Source: Bipolaris cookei
Taxonomy: Eukaryota; Ascomycota; Dothideomycetes; Pleosporales; Pleosporaceae
DNA length: 64,000 bases
Assembly: GCA_002286855.1 (NCBI GenBank)
Contig: NRSV01000053.1
Location: 124,001 to 188,000 of the forward strand
Direction: 5' to 3'
Shown here: one piece after another, positions 22,260 through 33,585 of the stretch
Layout of the letters: every line of letters begins with the position of its first letter
How positions within the stretch are numbered: position 1 is the stretch's first letter
Translations under genes and position numbers: made by a program
Notes under the pieces: model-generated
Seen by the model: the letters and a program-made list of their open reading frames with translations, nothing else
Told to the model about the DNA's origin: nothing
The model's database searches: none

Positions 22260-23880
22260 GTTCAGCCAATGCCCCACCATCTGCCCCACCAGAGTATCCA
22301 CCCATCATTTTCAATACGTGATATCTCCAACACCATAATAGCTCTATCAAAAGCGATTGCGGCAATCGATTCGCAAGATGTAGAAGGTCAATTTTCATAC
22401 TGTGCAGCTGCAAAAAGTTTGATGTTAAGCTTACAACATTGACGCGCCGGTACCAAAACAAAACTCAGTCGCGAACGGCAGCTGCAAAAAAACGTCAATT
22501 ACTATCTCCACCACAAGAATCTGAGCTGGTAGAATATATAGAAGAACCACCAGAGCGCGGGCTATTACCTCCTCGAGCAATAGTAAAAAAAATATATGTC
22601 AGTTTTCGCAGAATGGGAGCCCTCCGACAGCTGGGTTACTCGACAAAATATTCATCAAAACAGCCACCAGTATCAATCGCGACCGTCATCTGGCTGACAA
22701 TCCAACCAACTACCAATCTTTTTTCGATCTTCTCTATGCTAAGCTCGATCAGTACGACGTCACTCCGCATAATATCTACAATATGGACGAGAAGGGCTTC
22801 TTACTTGGCCGAATTTCACGCCCAAAAAGAATATTTTCGAAGGAACTCTTGGGCAAAAAGAAAGTCAGAGCAGCTCTCCAAGACGGCAGTAGGGATTTTA
22901 TAACGATTATTGGCTATATTTGCGCTGATGGGAGCTCGGTAGATCCTACGATAATCTATGAGGGCGCAGCTGGTCTTCGCAGTGAATGGCTGCGGGATCT
23001 AGAGATGGGAAAACACCAAATTTTTTGCTGTACAAGCTCATCCGGATGTATCGAAAACGAGCTCGCGCTGGCCTGGGTTGAACAGGTGTTCGATCGGAGA
23101 ACGAAGGAGAAAGCAAAACGAGACTACCGGATGCTTCTCGTCGACGGGTATGGCAGTTACCTGGCGCCTTCCTTCATCGATTACTGCCATACTCACCGAA
23201 TAACACTCGCATTGTTTCCGCCTTACGCCACTCACAGCCTCCAGCCACTCGACGTTGCGGTGTACTCACCTCTAGCAACCGCGTACAGCACCGAGCTCAC
23301 CAATCTATTGCAGAGCGATCAAGGATTACTTAATATGAAGAAAATTGATTTCCTTCTCATATTTTGGGTGGTATATTCACCTGCTTTCACAGTTGACAAT
23401 ATATTGAGTAGTTTTCGGACTACTGGGATCAATCCGCGTGATCCCGACGTTTTACTCAAACGCTTTAAAATACCACCACCACGAGCCGATATAGATACAG
23501 AAATTGGAGAGGCATATAATGAAGATAGCTGGAGGCATCTGTCAAAATTATTTGACGCTGCTGTGCCGGATACATCAAGAAGTGAAGCCGAACAGCTTAA
23601 GCAGGTCTTTCATTCACTGCAGATCAGAAACGAGCTTTTGCACCATGAAATCGACGAAATTCGTGGTGAGATTACCGCCAGAATAAGCCGCAAATCTCAT
23701 AATAAGCTTCTGGATATGCTACAGTACCAAGAGTACCATAGTACTGCAGTGATTTGGAGCCCGCGAGGCGCTGGAAAACAGCAACACCATGAAAAAAAAA
23801 CTCAAAAAAAACAGCAGAAGGAGGAGCCCGCTGCTACAACCGCAAAGAAATCTCGCTATAGGCAGAATACAGCTAAATGA
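22260..23880 (+). pseudogene. Second DDE_1 (Tc1/mariner superfamily) transposase relic
   Basis: The region is divergent from the neighbouring pogo copy. An HTH remnant (ALSKAIAAIDSQDVEG, then after a frame change LTRRYQNKTQSRTAAAKKR) precedes a longer intact core. The core frame is open from about 22683, and DRHLADNPTNYQSFFDLL leads into NMDEKGFLLGR. Catalytic residues are D in YNMDEKGF, D in MLLVDGYGSYLAP and D in SLQPLDVAVYSPL. A C-terminal coiled region with Lys/Gln-rich tail ends at TGA 23878. Frameshifts near 22440 and 22690 inactivate the N-terminal half. No terminal inverted repeats were identified, so the element borders are unknown. It starts within about 100 bp of the pogo element's right end. 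Confidence 0.82.
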
Positions 23881-25217
23881 AAAGTTTCATCATCTCAGAA
23901 TTCAAAAAAAACACAAAGCGGCGTCGTGTTATTGAGTCTGAAAGTGGTGGTGGTGATGCATCACCGCACGCCAAGCCTCCCACCAAAACCACCACGCGGC
24001 CGCAGCGTGCAGTTACCCAGCAAATATCAGTAGACGTATATCAAATGCACGATCATTAATCCTCTGCTCCCCTCATCAAGGGCAGTACCGGCAGAAATTA
24101 ATAGGCTTGAAGAGGGAGGGGAAGAAGAGGATGGTACGAAGGCAGGGGTGTTAAGGGGAGGATCCCCATGTTTGCCCTGTATCTAAACGCGACTCTCTAG
24201 TGCTCATAGACCTTTACGGGACCCAGGTAGCACTATAAATTTATTTATTTATTTATATTTCGAGTTTTACCCAAGCCTTTCGCTCTACTTTGAGCTCTGA
24301 TCTAATCACGCGTCTACATATAACTTTCTGTTTACAAACTTTACCTAAACTATTCATAAACACGCCTAAGGAAGCAAACAAGGAACGTACATCAGGAAGG
24401 AAGTGTAATCGTATTCACACAACGGTCCTTGAATAGTCGACCAAAAACCAGCGGATACACGTTCTTGTAGAAAAGGGCAATTCTCGGTATATAGAGAAGG
24501 CACTGCCAATAGTAGCGACGGTTTCCGAATATGAACTAGCGTTGGATACTAAATAGGCCGGGGCTCTCTAGACAGACCCAAAAAAATATCAATCTTACAT
24601 GATAACAATTCTCACTAGATCGACACATAATACACCGGGATAAAGCCGTCGAAGCAAGAGCCAGTTTGCTACTACAAACCCTGCCATCTCTCTCACTGTA
24701 GTAAAACAAATTCTATCCACCCGAAAAGAAGGGAAAAAATTACACCAACAAGAGACATAGTCCTCACATTGCCGGCACCTGTTAATTCCTCTCTTTCTCC
24801 AGCTCACCGGATTTCCCGGCAATGCACACGAGCAAGTTTACGTCAAACGACAACAGTAGACCAAGTACACATGTACATCTATACTCCAACAAGTCACAAT
24901 GAGAAGTCAGAATAAGCCCTCACCCCTCCCTCCCCCCAACGAAGAAAACCCAGCAAATCTTTTTAAACTCGTAATTATGAACCTCCTTGCCTTTATCCTC
25001 ATCCTCACCACCACATCCCTCGCATCGACAACGTATGCTTAATCCGCAAATAATCAAGCTGCTGCAGTACCAATTTTCGGCTACCGTGTTTTTGTCCAAG
25101 CAATTGTGGGTAAAGCTGTAGCGTAGGTATTCCTTCCTTCTTTCTTTCTTTTTTTTTAAAAAAAAACAAAAAATGGGGCGGCAGGATAGGTGTATATATA
25201 GTACTAAAGCAAGGAGT

Positions 25218-25252
<35 letters not shown>

Positions 25253-26698
25253 GGCTAATAGGGCGCTTTGTGTTATAGAGTGGATGTTGCACATAAAGTT
25301 ACTACTACAGTCTTACATACGGACCAATGTGGGGATGCATGGGGTAAGTATCCCTTTTCTAGGGGAGGGGGAGGGGGGAGGGAGGATTTCGGACTAAGTG
25401 GTTACATGCGTCTACGAGGGGGCGATCGAGAAGGGGGAATTTGGGATGGAGGGTTGGTATGATGTAACTTGATGCTGTTGGATGGAGGAGATGTGCCATG
25501 TCTAGCTTGTTTCTTTTTTTTCCCAGCGAGAGGATAGTAGAGGGTGAGGCGGTGCTGAAGAATAGCGTACCATTAGTTATATGTTACTCAATCTACTTCC
25601 TATCACGCTTCCCCATCTCCCCTTGGTGTTCGTAAAATAATAATAATAGGGTTTCCGGTAGATATCTTGAGGTACCCGGTAGGTATTGTGATATAGGATT
25701 GGGTAATGTCACATTAGGTATACCGCTGAAATAGCGCATAGCTCCTGCTTAGCTAAGAGGCTTGACTGAGATATCGTTCGTGTTTGCTTCCTGAGCGTCG
25801 TATGGATAGGAAGTATCGTGGGAGACAGGACGCACTTGGAGGAAATCTTGATAGGTACTAAGGAAGTGAAAAGGGCAACAAGTCCCTCTTACACCACTTC
25901 CCCCGTCATTACCGTTATGAGAAGACAAAGGTTTTTCACCTTCTCCTTCAGCATCGCAACGCAAAGATCATAAGCAAGACGTTGAACACTAATATGGGCA
26001 TGGAAAATCGTGAGTGATATTGTTGTTTTGTCTTTCAATATGCCGTCCGAATATCCCACCACCAAAAAAAAACACCCACCGTCCCCCACCTCCCTTCCCA
26101 ACCCCAATCCGTGAGAGACCCAACCCATCTTCCGTTCCAACGCCACTTCCTACCCTACCCACACATCCCTACTTGAGACATTGAAGCCATTCCCATCATC
26201 CCCATCACAAAAAAAGCCACAAAAGACAAAAAACGCCAATCCCCATTCGCGCTATTTTCCAGCAACGAAGGTATCCTCGTGGGGGGATGCATATGCAACG
26301 CACAAAACTCCAATGATGTTCCCAATGTTTCCCCAAAGCAAAACCTTGAAGCCCATAGTTATATCGGCCGTTGAAAACATCAGAAAGCTCGTGAAACAGA
26401 GATGAAAGTGAGAAAAGAACAAAGGAAAAAGAAGTTACAAAGGAAATAAAGAAAAGAAATAATGATCTCTCCCGAATGGGGAAAACCGTTCAAAGCAACA
26501 GAAAAATTGCCTTTTTTGTCCTTTATCGATGTCCAAACTCCGGTTCGTAGTATAGAGTACAGGAGGGGGAAAACGTAAAAGGTAGCGCCATATCGCGAGA
26601 TGACCCGCGAGACGGCTTGTGATTCATGATGTAACCAAGATGGTGCAGAGCGATGAGTAGTAGAGATGATACAATAGTGAACATTCAAGCGCAAGCAC
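23881..26698. other. Gene-poor region with simple repeats
   Basis: About 2.8 kb of low-complexity, partly AT-rich sequence lies between the transposon relics and the Wee1 3' end. It holds a (TTTA)n run near 24238–24255, a CTTT/poly-T tract near 25130–25160 and a GA repeat near 25216–25248. The first 180 bases may be the degraded tail of the transposon. No coding region can be supported. Confidence 0.55.
25216..25248. repeat. GA microsatellite
   Basis: An almost perfect GA dinucleotide run with a single GG interruption, next to a T/A-rich tract. Confidence 0.85.
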
Positions 26699-29600
26699 TT
26701 AGCTCATGTCCATCATGTCGGCATCACCATAGTGTTCGCCAGTGTATGTAGCAAGAACCTCATCGCTTGGGCCAAAGTTGCCCTCGTAGATGGTAGCACC
26801 AGAGCGACGCCTAGAATCAACCCATCGGCAGCCATAGCACTGGAGCACTTGGTCTGCCGTTGGTCGTTGATCAGGGTCGCGGTTCAGCATTGCGTATACA
26901 ACATGGTCCATGGAGTTGGGATCGTTGCGCTGCACCATGAAGGATGGTGCGCGTGCGAGGTCCTCCTCTGGGTTCGATGCTGGCTTGACGGTGATGCAGG
27001 CCATCGAATCCTCAGCAGCGTCGGACATGAGGAAGCCATCCATGGAGGGCCTCGCCGACTCAGAGATTGGGTCGCCGTGAGAGTCTCGGCTGAGGGTGCT
27101 GCTGTCCGCGCTCCAAGTCAAGCTTGGGAGCACGTTTTCGAACTCGCCTGAACGAAGCTTCTGCCAGTAATCGCCATTTTCAGGGATAACGCAGTTACCG
27201 GCGATTTCGGCGAGCATCATGCCCAGAGCAAAGACGTCGGCAGGCTTGTCAAACCGACCAGAGAGTTGCTCAGGAGCAAGGTAATGGCGGTCACCTTCGC
27301 CATCAATGCCAGCAGGAGCTGGCCACTGGCTCGCCAAGCCAAAGTCAGCAATCTTCAGCCCGCCCTCAAAGTCAATGAGAACATTGGCGGGCTTGAGATC
27401 AAGGTGAATGTATCCTGCTTCGTGAATGGCTTTGAGACCCTACAATGGGGGGTTAGCTCGGTTTGCAAACAAAGACTATTCTTGAACTTACCATCAACAA
27501 CTCAAGCAGGATCTTCCAAATGCGGAAGTCATCCAGACGACTATTAAAGCCAACGGTATCGAGGTATTTCCTCAGATTACCGCCCTCGCAGTACTCGGTC
27601 TGGATGTAGAGGTGCTGGTCAAACTCCCAGTGAGTCTTGATACCCAGTACATGTTCGTTACCGCGCAGAGCATAAAGAATCTCAACCTCACGCATCTTCT
27701 TTTGGCGGTCGCCTGGGCCAATGTAGGGCTTCTTTGACTTCTTGACTACCCAAACTTGGCTACCAGCAGGCGACCTCTGGGGTGAAGGCTTGACTGGATG
27801 GCTGACACGGTATACGGTCGAGAACTCGCCTTCTCCACCATCGAGAGGCTTGATATGGTGGAATCGCTCGCTCAGCGACTCGTCAACATCGTTCTTGGTC
27901 AGGCCAATGGGGATGGCCCCTGATACGCTACCGAAGAAGCCAGAGTCACGAGGTGTAGTGGGAGTCGCGGGCGCAAACGAGCCGAAGCTAGCGTTGAAAG
28001 GGAACGACCCGCGACGATTGCCGGAAATTGACAATCTGCTTGCATCTAGAGGTGCGCCAGAGTCGTTTGCTGGTGTTGATGGCGATTGTCCACCAAACAG
28101 ACTTCCGGCTGCTGTTATTGGTTAGTACTGTTGTCGAGTTTGGATGGAAATAAGCTTACTTGTTGGTCGACCATCGTTATCGGGAGCGGCAAATGTATCT
28201 GAGCCAATCGAAGGGCGCGAGCGAAACGTCTTGCGTCGCAAGCTGCTCTCCTTTGAGCGGCGGCTGGAGCTGTTGCTAGGCTTGGTTGGTGTTGGTGGCA
28301 TGTCGTCCACACTGGACTGGCTGTCACCCATGCGGTTCGCTGTCGGCGACTGACTGTCCGGTTGGGTGTCGTCGTCATTGTCTCCATCAATGCTGACAAA
28401 GCTGCCCCGGCGCTGCATGTTGCTGGCCATGTCACCGAAGATGCTTGGTCGCTTACCAAACGATTCTGTGGAGAATTTGGACACATTGGCACTAAAGGGC
28501 GTGCTGGGAGTGCCAAACTGGTGCTGGGGTCGCGCATCGTTGCCGAATAGGCTGCCCGATCGCTTGACGAGGGGTGTGTCTAGATTGACGGCCCTGTCTC
28601 CCACAGCGGGAGGGAACGACTGGCGCTTTGAAGGCGTGTCGGGCATGACATAGACGCCGGCTGCCGGCTCATCCGCATTGCGGTTCTTTTTGGACAAAAG
28701 GCCCGTGGAGAAGGCGACAGGCGCTGACGGTGCAACTTTGAATGGAGTGTCGAACGGCTCATGTGCAGATTGCTCGTACTCGGTTTCAAAGGGCCGGCCT
28801 ATACCGATTGGTAGGGAGCGAGAGAAATGAGGGTTGCTTGACAGGGGAGGTGCAGGAAACACGGAGCCGGTCCACTGCACGGCCGGAGCTCTGGGAGGAG
28901 CCATTGGTGTGCCGCTGATGCTTGATGAAGCAGAGTGCGGTGTATGTGCGTGTGACAAGGGGTGCGGGAACGATGCTCCACCCCGGGGAAAAGGCGTGGG
29001 CAAGCCCATGCGACCAGCGTCAAAGGTAGATTTTCGGAATGGTGTTTGAGCTGGTGGGGCGGGTGTCTGTATTGTGTTGTTTATTGAACCATCGACAGAA
29101 ATGCGACTGCGAGTCTTGGAAGCAGCTGGGCCAGGGAAGGCAAACTCGCCCTCATAGCTTGGTTTGCGTGGGGTGTTTGAACGCTGTGATAGAGTTGACT
29201 TGCGCAGTGACGTTGTCCGGTGGATAGGCGATTGCGCGCCCGATACAGGTGAGCTGTTGAAGGAGAAGTCGTTGGTCACATCACGCTGGCGGGGCGCATC
29301 ATCCAGGGAAGCACGCTGTGCGGGAGATGGGTCAAAGATGCTCTCAAAGTCGTTTCCAAGACTCGAGACGGCGTGAAGACTGCGGCGTTTTGCAATGGGG
29401 CTGGATCCGGGCGATCCGCTGAGGTTCATGAGTCCATCATTGCGCTTCAGCGGGCTCGACTTTGCGGGCGCTGCTGCTGGTGGCGACAGCTCTGAACGGC
29501 GCGCAAACTCGAATTTGATGGGTTTGTCGTCGACTTCTAGTCGCTTGTCCATGTCCATGCTGCTTGGCGATTCTGAGCTGAGGCGTCGCACGGGCGTGTT

Positions 29601-30053
29601 CTCCTGGCCAATGGTGGGCCACGTCATAAAGGGAGTCGCGTTACCAATATCAGTCGTCTCGGCCAAGGCGCGTCGTCGCGGGCTCTTGGACTTGCTGTTG
29701 CGAGTGCGCGGAGACGAGCGGAGGGGTCCTGAGCGGCGCAGCGAAAACTTCTTCTTTGCTGGAACGGCCTGCGCTAGCGGTGATTCTGGAAAAGCTGCAA
29801 TGGGGCTCGTGGGCTTGTTGGAGGCCTTTGGCGAAAATGCGCGCGCGATGGCGAGCGGGGAGATGGGAGAGCGGGGCGTGTCCGAGTTGCGCAGCTGGAA
29901 GCGCGATTGCTTGGAGGGTGAACGTGAGAGGGAGCGGCGCAGTTCCTGGAGGTGGGAGAAGTGGGTACCGTCGAGGCGATAGCTGTGGGGGTGAGTGGGA
30001 GAGGGAAAGTGCATGGTGCCACCTTCTCGGCTGGGGGAGAAACCGAAATCCAT
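26699..30053 (-). CDS. wee1: Wee1-type mitotic inhibitor kinase
   Basis: Wee1 phosphorylates the inhibitory tyrosine of the mitotic CDK and so delays entry into mitosis; it acts mainly in the nucleus. Minus-strand exons are 30053–28160, 28111–27492 and 27439–26699. The introns are GTAAGC…AACAG (the acceptor could be 3 nt further in) and GTAAGT…TGTAG. The 1084-aa product has a long Ser/Pro-rich N-terminal regulatory region with many S/T-P sites. The kinase domain follows: Wee1-style glycine loop LDGGEGEFSTVYRV, lysine in VWVVKKSKKP, HxDLKPANVL (IHLDLKPANVLIDF), DFG (IADFGLASQW) and the Wee1-like DRHYLAPEQL. An insert between lobes (about residues 870–980) is Ser-rich. The start codon context is ACCATGG. 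The A. nidulans homologue is called ankA. Confidence 0.93.
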
Positions 30054-33000
30054 GGTACGCGCAGCGGGGTGATGGTGGTGACGTTGCGAGGGAGCGGAGA
30101 TGGCGTCGCGGGCGAGGTTGGTCGATGGCGGGTCCGGGTGTTTTTGTTGTTGTGGTGGTGGTGGTTGCCTCAGGGTGACCGATGTAGTCGTGTCTAGGCA
30201 GTCGCGACGCACATGAGGAGAGAGCTGGTCTTCAGTCGCTGGCTGGAAGGCTGGCGGGGTTTGCAGGCGGGCGCGCGCGGTGGAGTGGATGTGTCGAGTG
30301 CTGGCGGGTGTTGGCGGGCGATGCACGATGGCGTCGTGGTGGGTTGTGTGGACCTTGGCGACGAGGAGCGGGAATTGCACCTCAGTAAGCAGCGGGCGAC
30401 GTGTGCAAGTTCTCCATGCAAGGCCTGAAGGGGATGCAGACGGGTGGGGGGGCTGGAGGGAGAATAGGAGAGCAGCCGGAGACGGGTGGGTTGGGCGTGG
30501 CTGGTGTTGTTGGCGTGTCCGTGGGCGATTCGCTGCGTGTCGTGGTGGAGCGAGGGCAGGATGCGCGCGTGTCAACGGCGGGCTGGCCAGGTGGGCGCGA
30601 CACGAGGTGGAGATACAACGCAGAGGGCAGAGGGAGGGCGATCGAGCGATAGAAAAGACCCTTTGTGCGCTCGTCTGCGATCGGCTGGAAATGGGGTGGT
30701 ATAATATGGGAGGAGACGCGTTCGCGCTGGCGGGCTGGTGTGGCCGCAAGGCGCGGGGCCCGTGCGGCCTCGCCCACCGACGACACCCTGCAGGCCGGCC
30801 GTTAGCCTGGCATGCCAATCGCTGCGGCGCTCGAGGCCCAGCACGCCCGGCGTGAAGCTGCATCACCGGCCACGCGGTGGGTACGCACGCAATGGACAGG
30901 CTCTGCGATGCTGCCCGCACCGCCGGCATACGCGCGCGCAGCCTGCGGTGGTGCGAGGCGCTGCAGCGGAGCCGTGGGTGGTTTCGCCACAGCCAACTGC
31001 CGTGTGCTGGTGTGTGTGCGCGTTTGCGTGTGCGTGTGTATGCGTGTGTATGCGTGTGTATGTGTGTGTTTACTGTTTATTGTTGATCAACAATGCCGGA
31101 CCAAAACAATACTCGCCACCACCAGTCCCGTCCCCCAGCCACGGCATCGGAGCACCGCCAGCATCCACGCCGCTAGGATCCCTCCCAATCGCGCCATGGC
31201 AGCAAATGAGGCCAATCTTAGCATCCTCATGCCCGCTAGCTGGGGCTGCATCATGTTCAATAGGGGGCTCTCCTCGGTCAGTTCACAGTTCGTTGGCGGC
31301 CCGCTCGCTCCCGCCAACTCGCAACACGCAGCCCACACGTGCTTGGCTCTCCGCATCGCAGCATGATTGCCTCCAAGCTGCCCCTCGACGCCTATCGCGC
31401 TATCGATAGCTTTTGCGAGTCGTGAGACAGCTGCCACGGCCCATGTCTCGCTTCCTCACCCAGCATCTCACTCTCAACTTTGCCATGCCCGTTGGCGCCA
31501 CCACTGCTTATTCCCACGACAACAGCCTTTCCTGGTCCACCAATACTCCACCTGTCCACCAATATGCCCGCCCTGTCGCCTTCAATAATGCCCTGATATG
31601 CCCATCCTCCACGATCATCCCTGGTGAGCCTGCAAGAAAAAAAAGGGTCTTCGTTGTGTTTCGTCTCGACATGGCGCCGACTGTTCCGCCCGTCGCCTTG
31701 CCTTGTTTCCATCTTGTTCCATGGCCTTGCTGTGTACTACTATTCACTGGTGCCCAAAACGTGGTCATCATTGCGCGTCGGCTTCGCAATCGAGCTTCGT
31801 CTGCGTCATGCTTGCCCTGCAGCCATCGGCCGCGTGCTATCCAAGATGCCCGACTCTATGTACATGACGTCGGCTTATTGTCCCCCCTCACAGACACAAA
31901 GACATACCACTACGTATCCACATATACGTACGTATACATGGTCGCGATGGGCAAGCCCTTTGTCTGATACACGCTAGCAACAGTATCATACCTGCTCATT
32001 GGTCCCAGACTGGCGGCCTGCATGCTGTTCAAAAGCCCACGTGCTAGATGCATTCACAGGGCCATCGACACTAAACGCGCGAAAGCGCGGCTATGACGCT
32101 TATAGATCAAGCACATGACGATGGCATTCAGAACAAACATCATGACACCATACTCTACCATCAACAGCCATGCGTCACGACAAAAAACAATCCCCCACGC
32201 ACCCGAGACTACTTCGCGGGCGACCGCATCTGCGGCCTCCGTCGTGTCGTCTCCACTCGCCTGTAGCTCCAACGAGCAAACGCAGGAACGCCCTCGTCGC
32301 GCATTTCCATCGCCGTACCTGCCTTAGCCTCGACCGTCTGCTGATCGCGGCATATCCACACAATTTTGGTCCGCATGCAGCCACCGAACCCAGCCGGTGC
32401 GCCTCACTTGAGAGCCTCACCAACAAGCAACCATGTCCTGCTGAGTAAACGGCGCACTTGATTCCTGCGACGGTTTGACAACCCAAGCACGGCCCGCAAG
32501 ACGGTGCTTTTGCAACTCCTGGCTGTGCTGCACCCACTGCTTCCATCTGACGCCTGTCACGTCTCAGAGCCATCGCACCAGCCCTAGCCGCACTCACAGC
32601 GGCTATCAGTCTAACCACAACCTAAAAATGGCATTGTCTCAGCAAACATTGCAAAACAACACCAAAACACATCGATTCCCTCCTCGATGCTTGTCGCCCA
32701 CCCCGGATTGCCGTGGTAACAATATGCAAATATGTCGTTGGGCTTCAAAAGAACTATGAGGACATCAGGTGCCATGCCCTGCTCCGATAACATAGTACGT
32801 CGGGTCAGAGTCCCAATAGATTTGACGCCTAAATGCACATGCTTTTCAAGCTGACGAGGCTACGAGGTCTTTGCTAGGGCTGCTAAATGATTTACAGGGT
32901 CCAGGAATGATCGGCCCCAGTCGCCATACCGCCGCCAAGGCCTTATCTCGCGCACCACACGCCCCATGCTGCCTGTCTTCGTATTCTCCATGGTGCCTAT

Positions 33001-33585
33001 GCGGGGTTTGCCCTTGGGTGCGACGGCAGCGAACATGGATCTCGAAGATCATGGCTGCTTTCCAAGGGTCGGTTGAATCTGCCAGCAACTTTACCTCGGG
33101 GTCCAAGTGGTTCTTGGGCACTGTCTCTGACAGATTGCGGCCCTTCCTGTGTGTCTTGCGCAATGCATTGCCCGAAGATGGCCTCCTTTACTTTTTTCCC
33201 CAATGGCAGTCGCCTTTCGTTGAAACAGATTTGATCATTTCCCACGCACTATTACATACCGAGCCTCGCATGCCAATCTGTCATTGCCTTGGTAACTTGC
33301 ACGTGTTGCATTGACTGTGATGTTTTACAACTTTCATATTATGCAAGTTAGACCAAGCGAGGGCATTTCAACTCGGAAGAGTTAAGGCACTAGACATGTG
33401 AGTGATCCCGTAGAGTCTACCCATGGTTGAAGCTCCATGGTTGTTTGATGCCGCCATGGGCCGGATGGAAAAACTTTGTTCCTGCCGCTGCCGTCAATGG
33501 CGGGGTGAGTCAAAAAGTTTGGCGGGGCATATATCTCGACGCGCCGCCCACACGAGCAAGACGTCTCTTACGAACAATTGCAACA
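30054..33585. promoter_or_regulatory. 3.5-kb divergent upstream region of wee1 and lysyl-tRNA synthetase
   Basis: This is the largest gap between core genes in the window. The first ~880 bp next to wee1 are GC-rich and the minus strand stays open in the wee1 frame back to 30929. A GT/GC-rich simple repeat lies at about 31010–31076. A 57-codon-plus minus frame near 32054–32250 encodes a hydrophobic stretch that could be an orphan exon (see findings). Otherwise I see no gene. A long leader or regulatory region for wee1 is inference. Confidence 0.45.
31010..31076. repeat. TG/GTAT-type microsatellite
   Basis: Imperfect GTGTGC, GTGTAT and TGTGTG repeats about 65 bp long lie within the wee1 upstream region. 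Confidence 0.8.

Noticed and set aside
30213..31409. Several long plus-strand frames opposite and upstream of wee1
   Set aside because: GC-rich sequence depleted of stops, with Trp/Arg/Gly-rich peptides, no splice logic and no family features.
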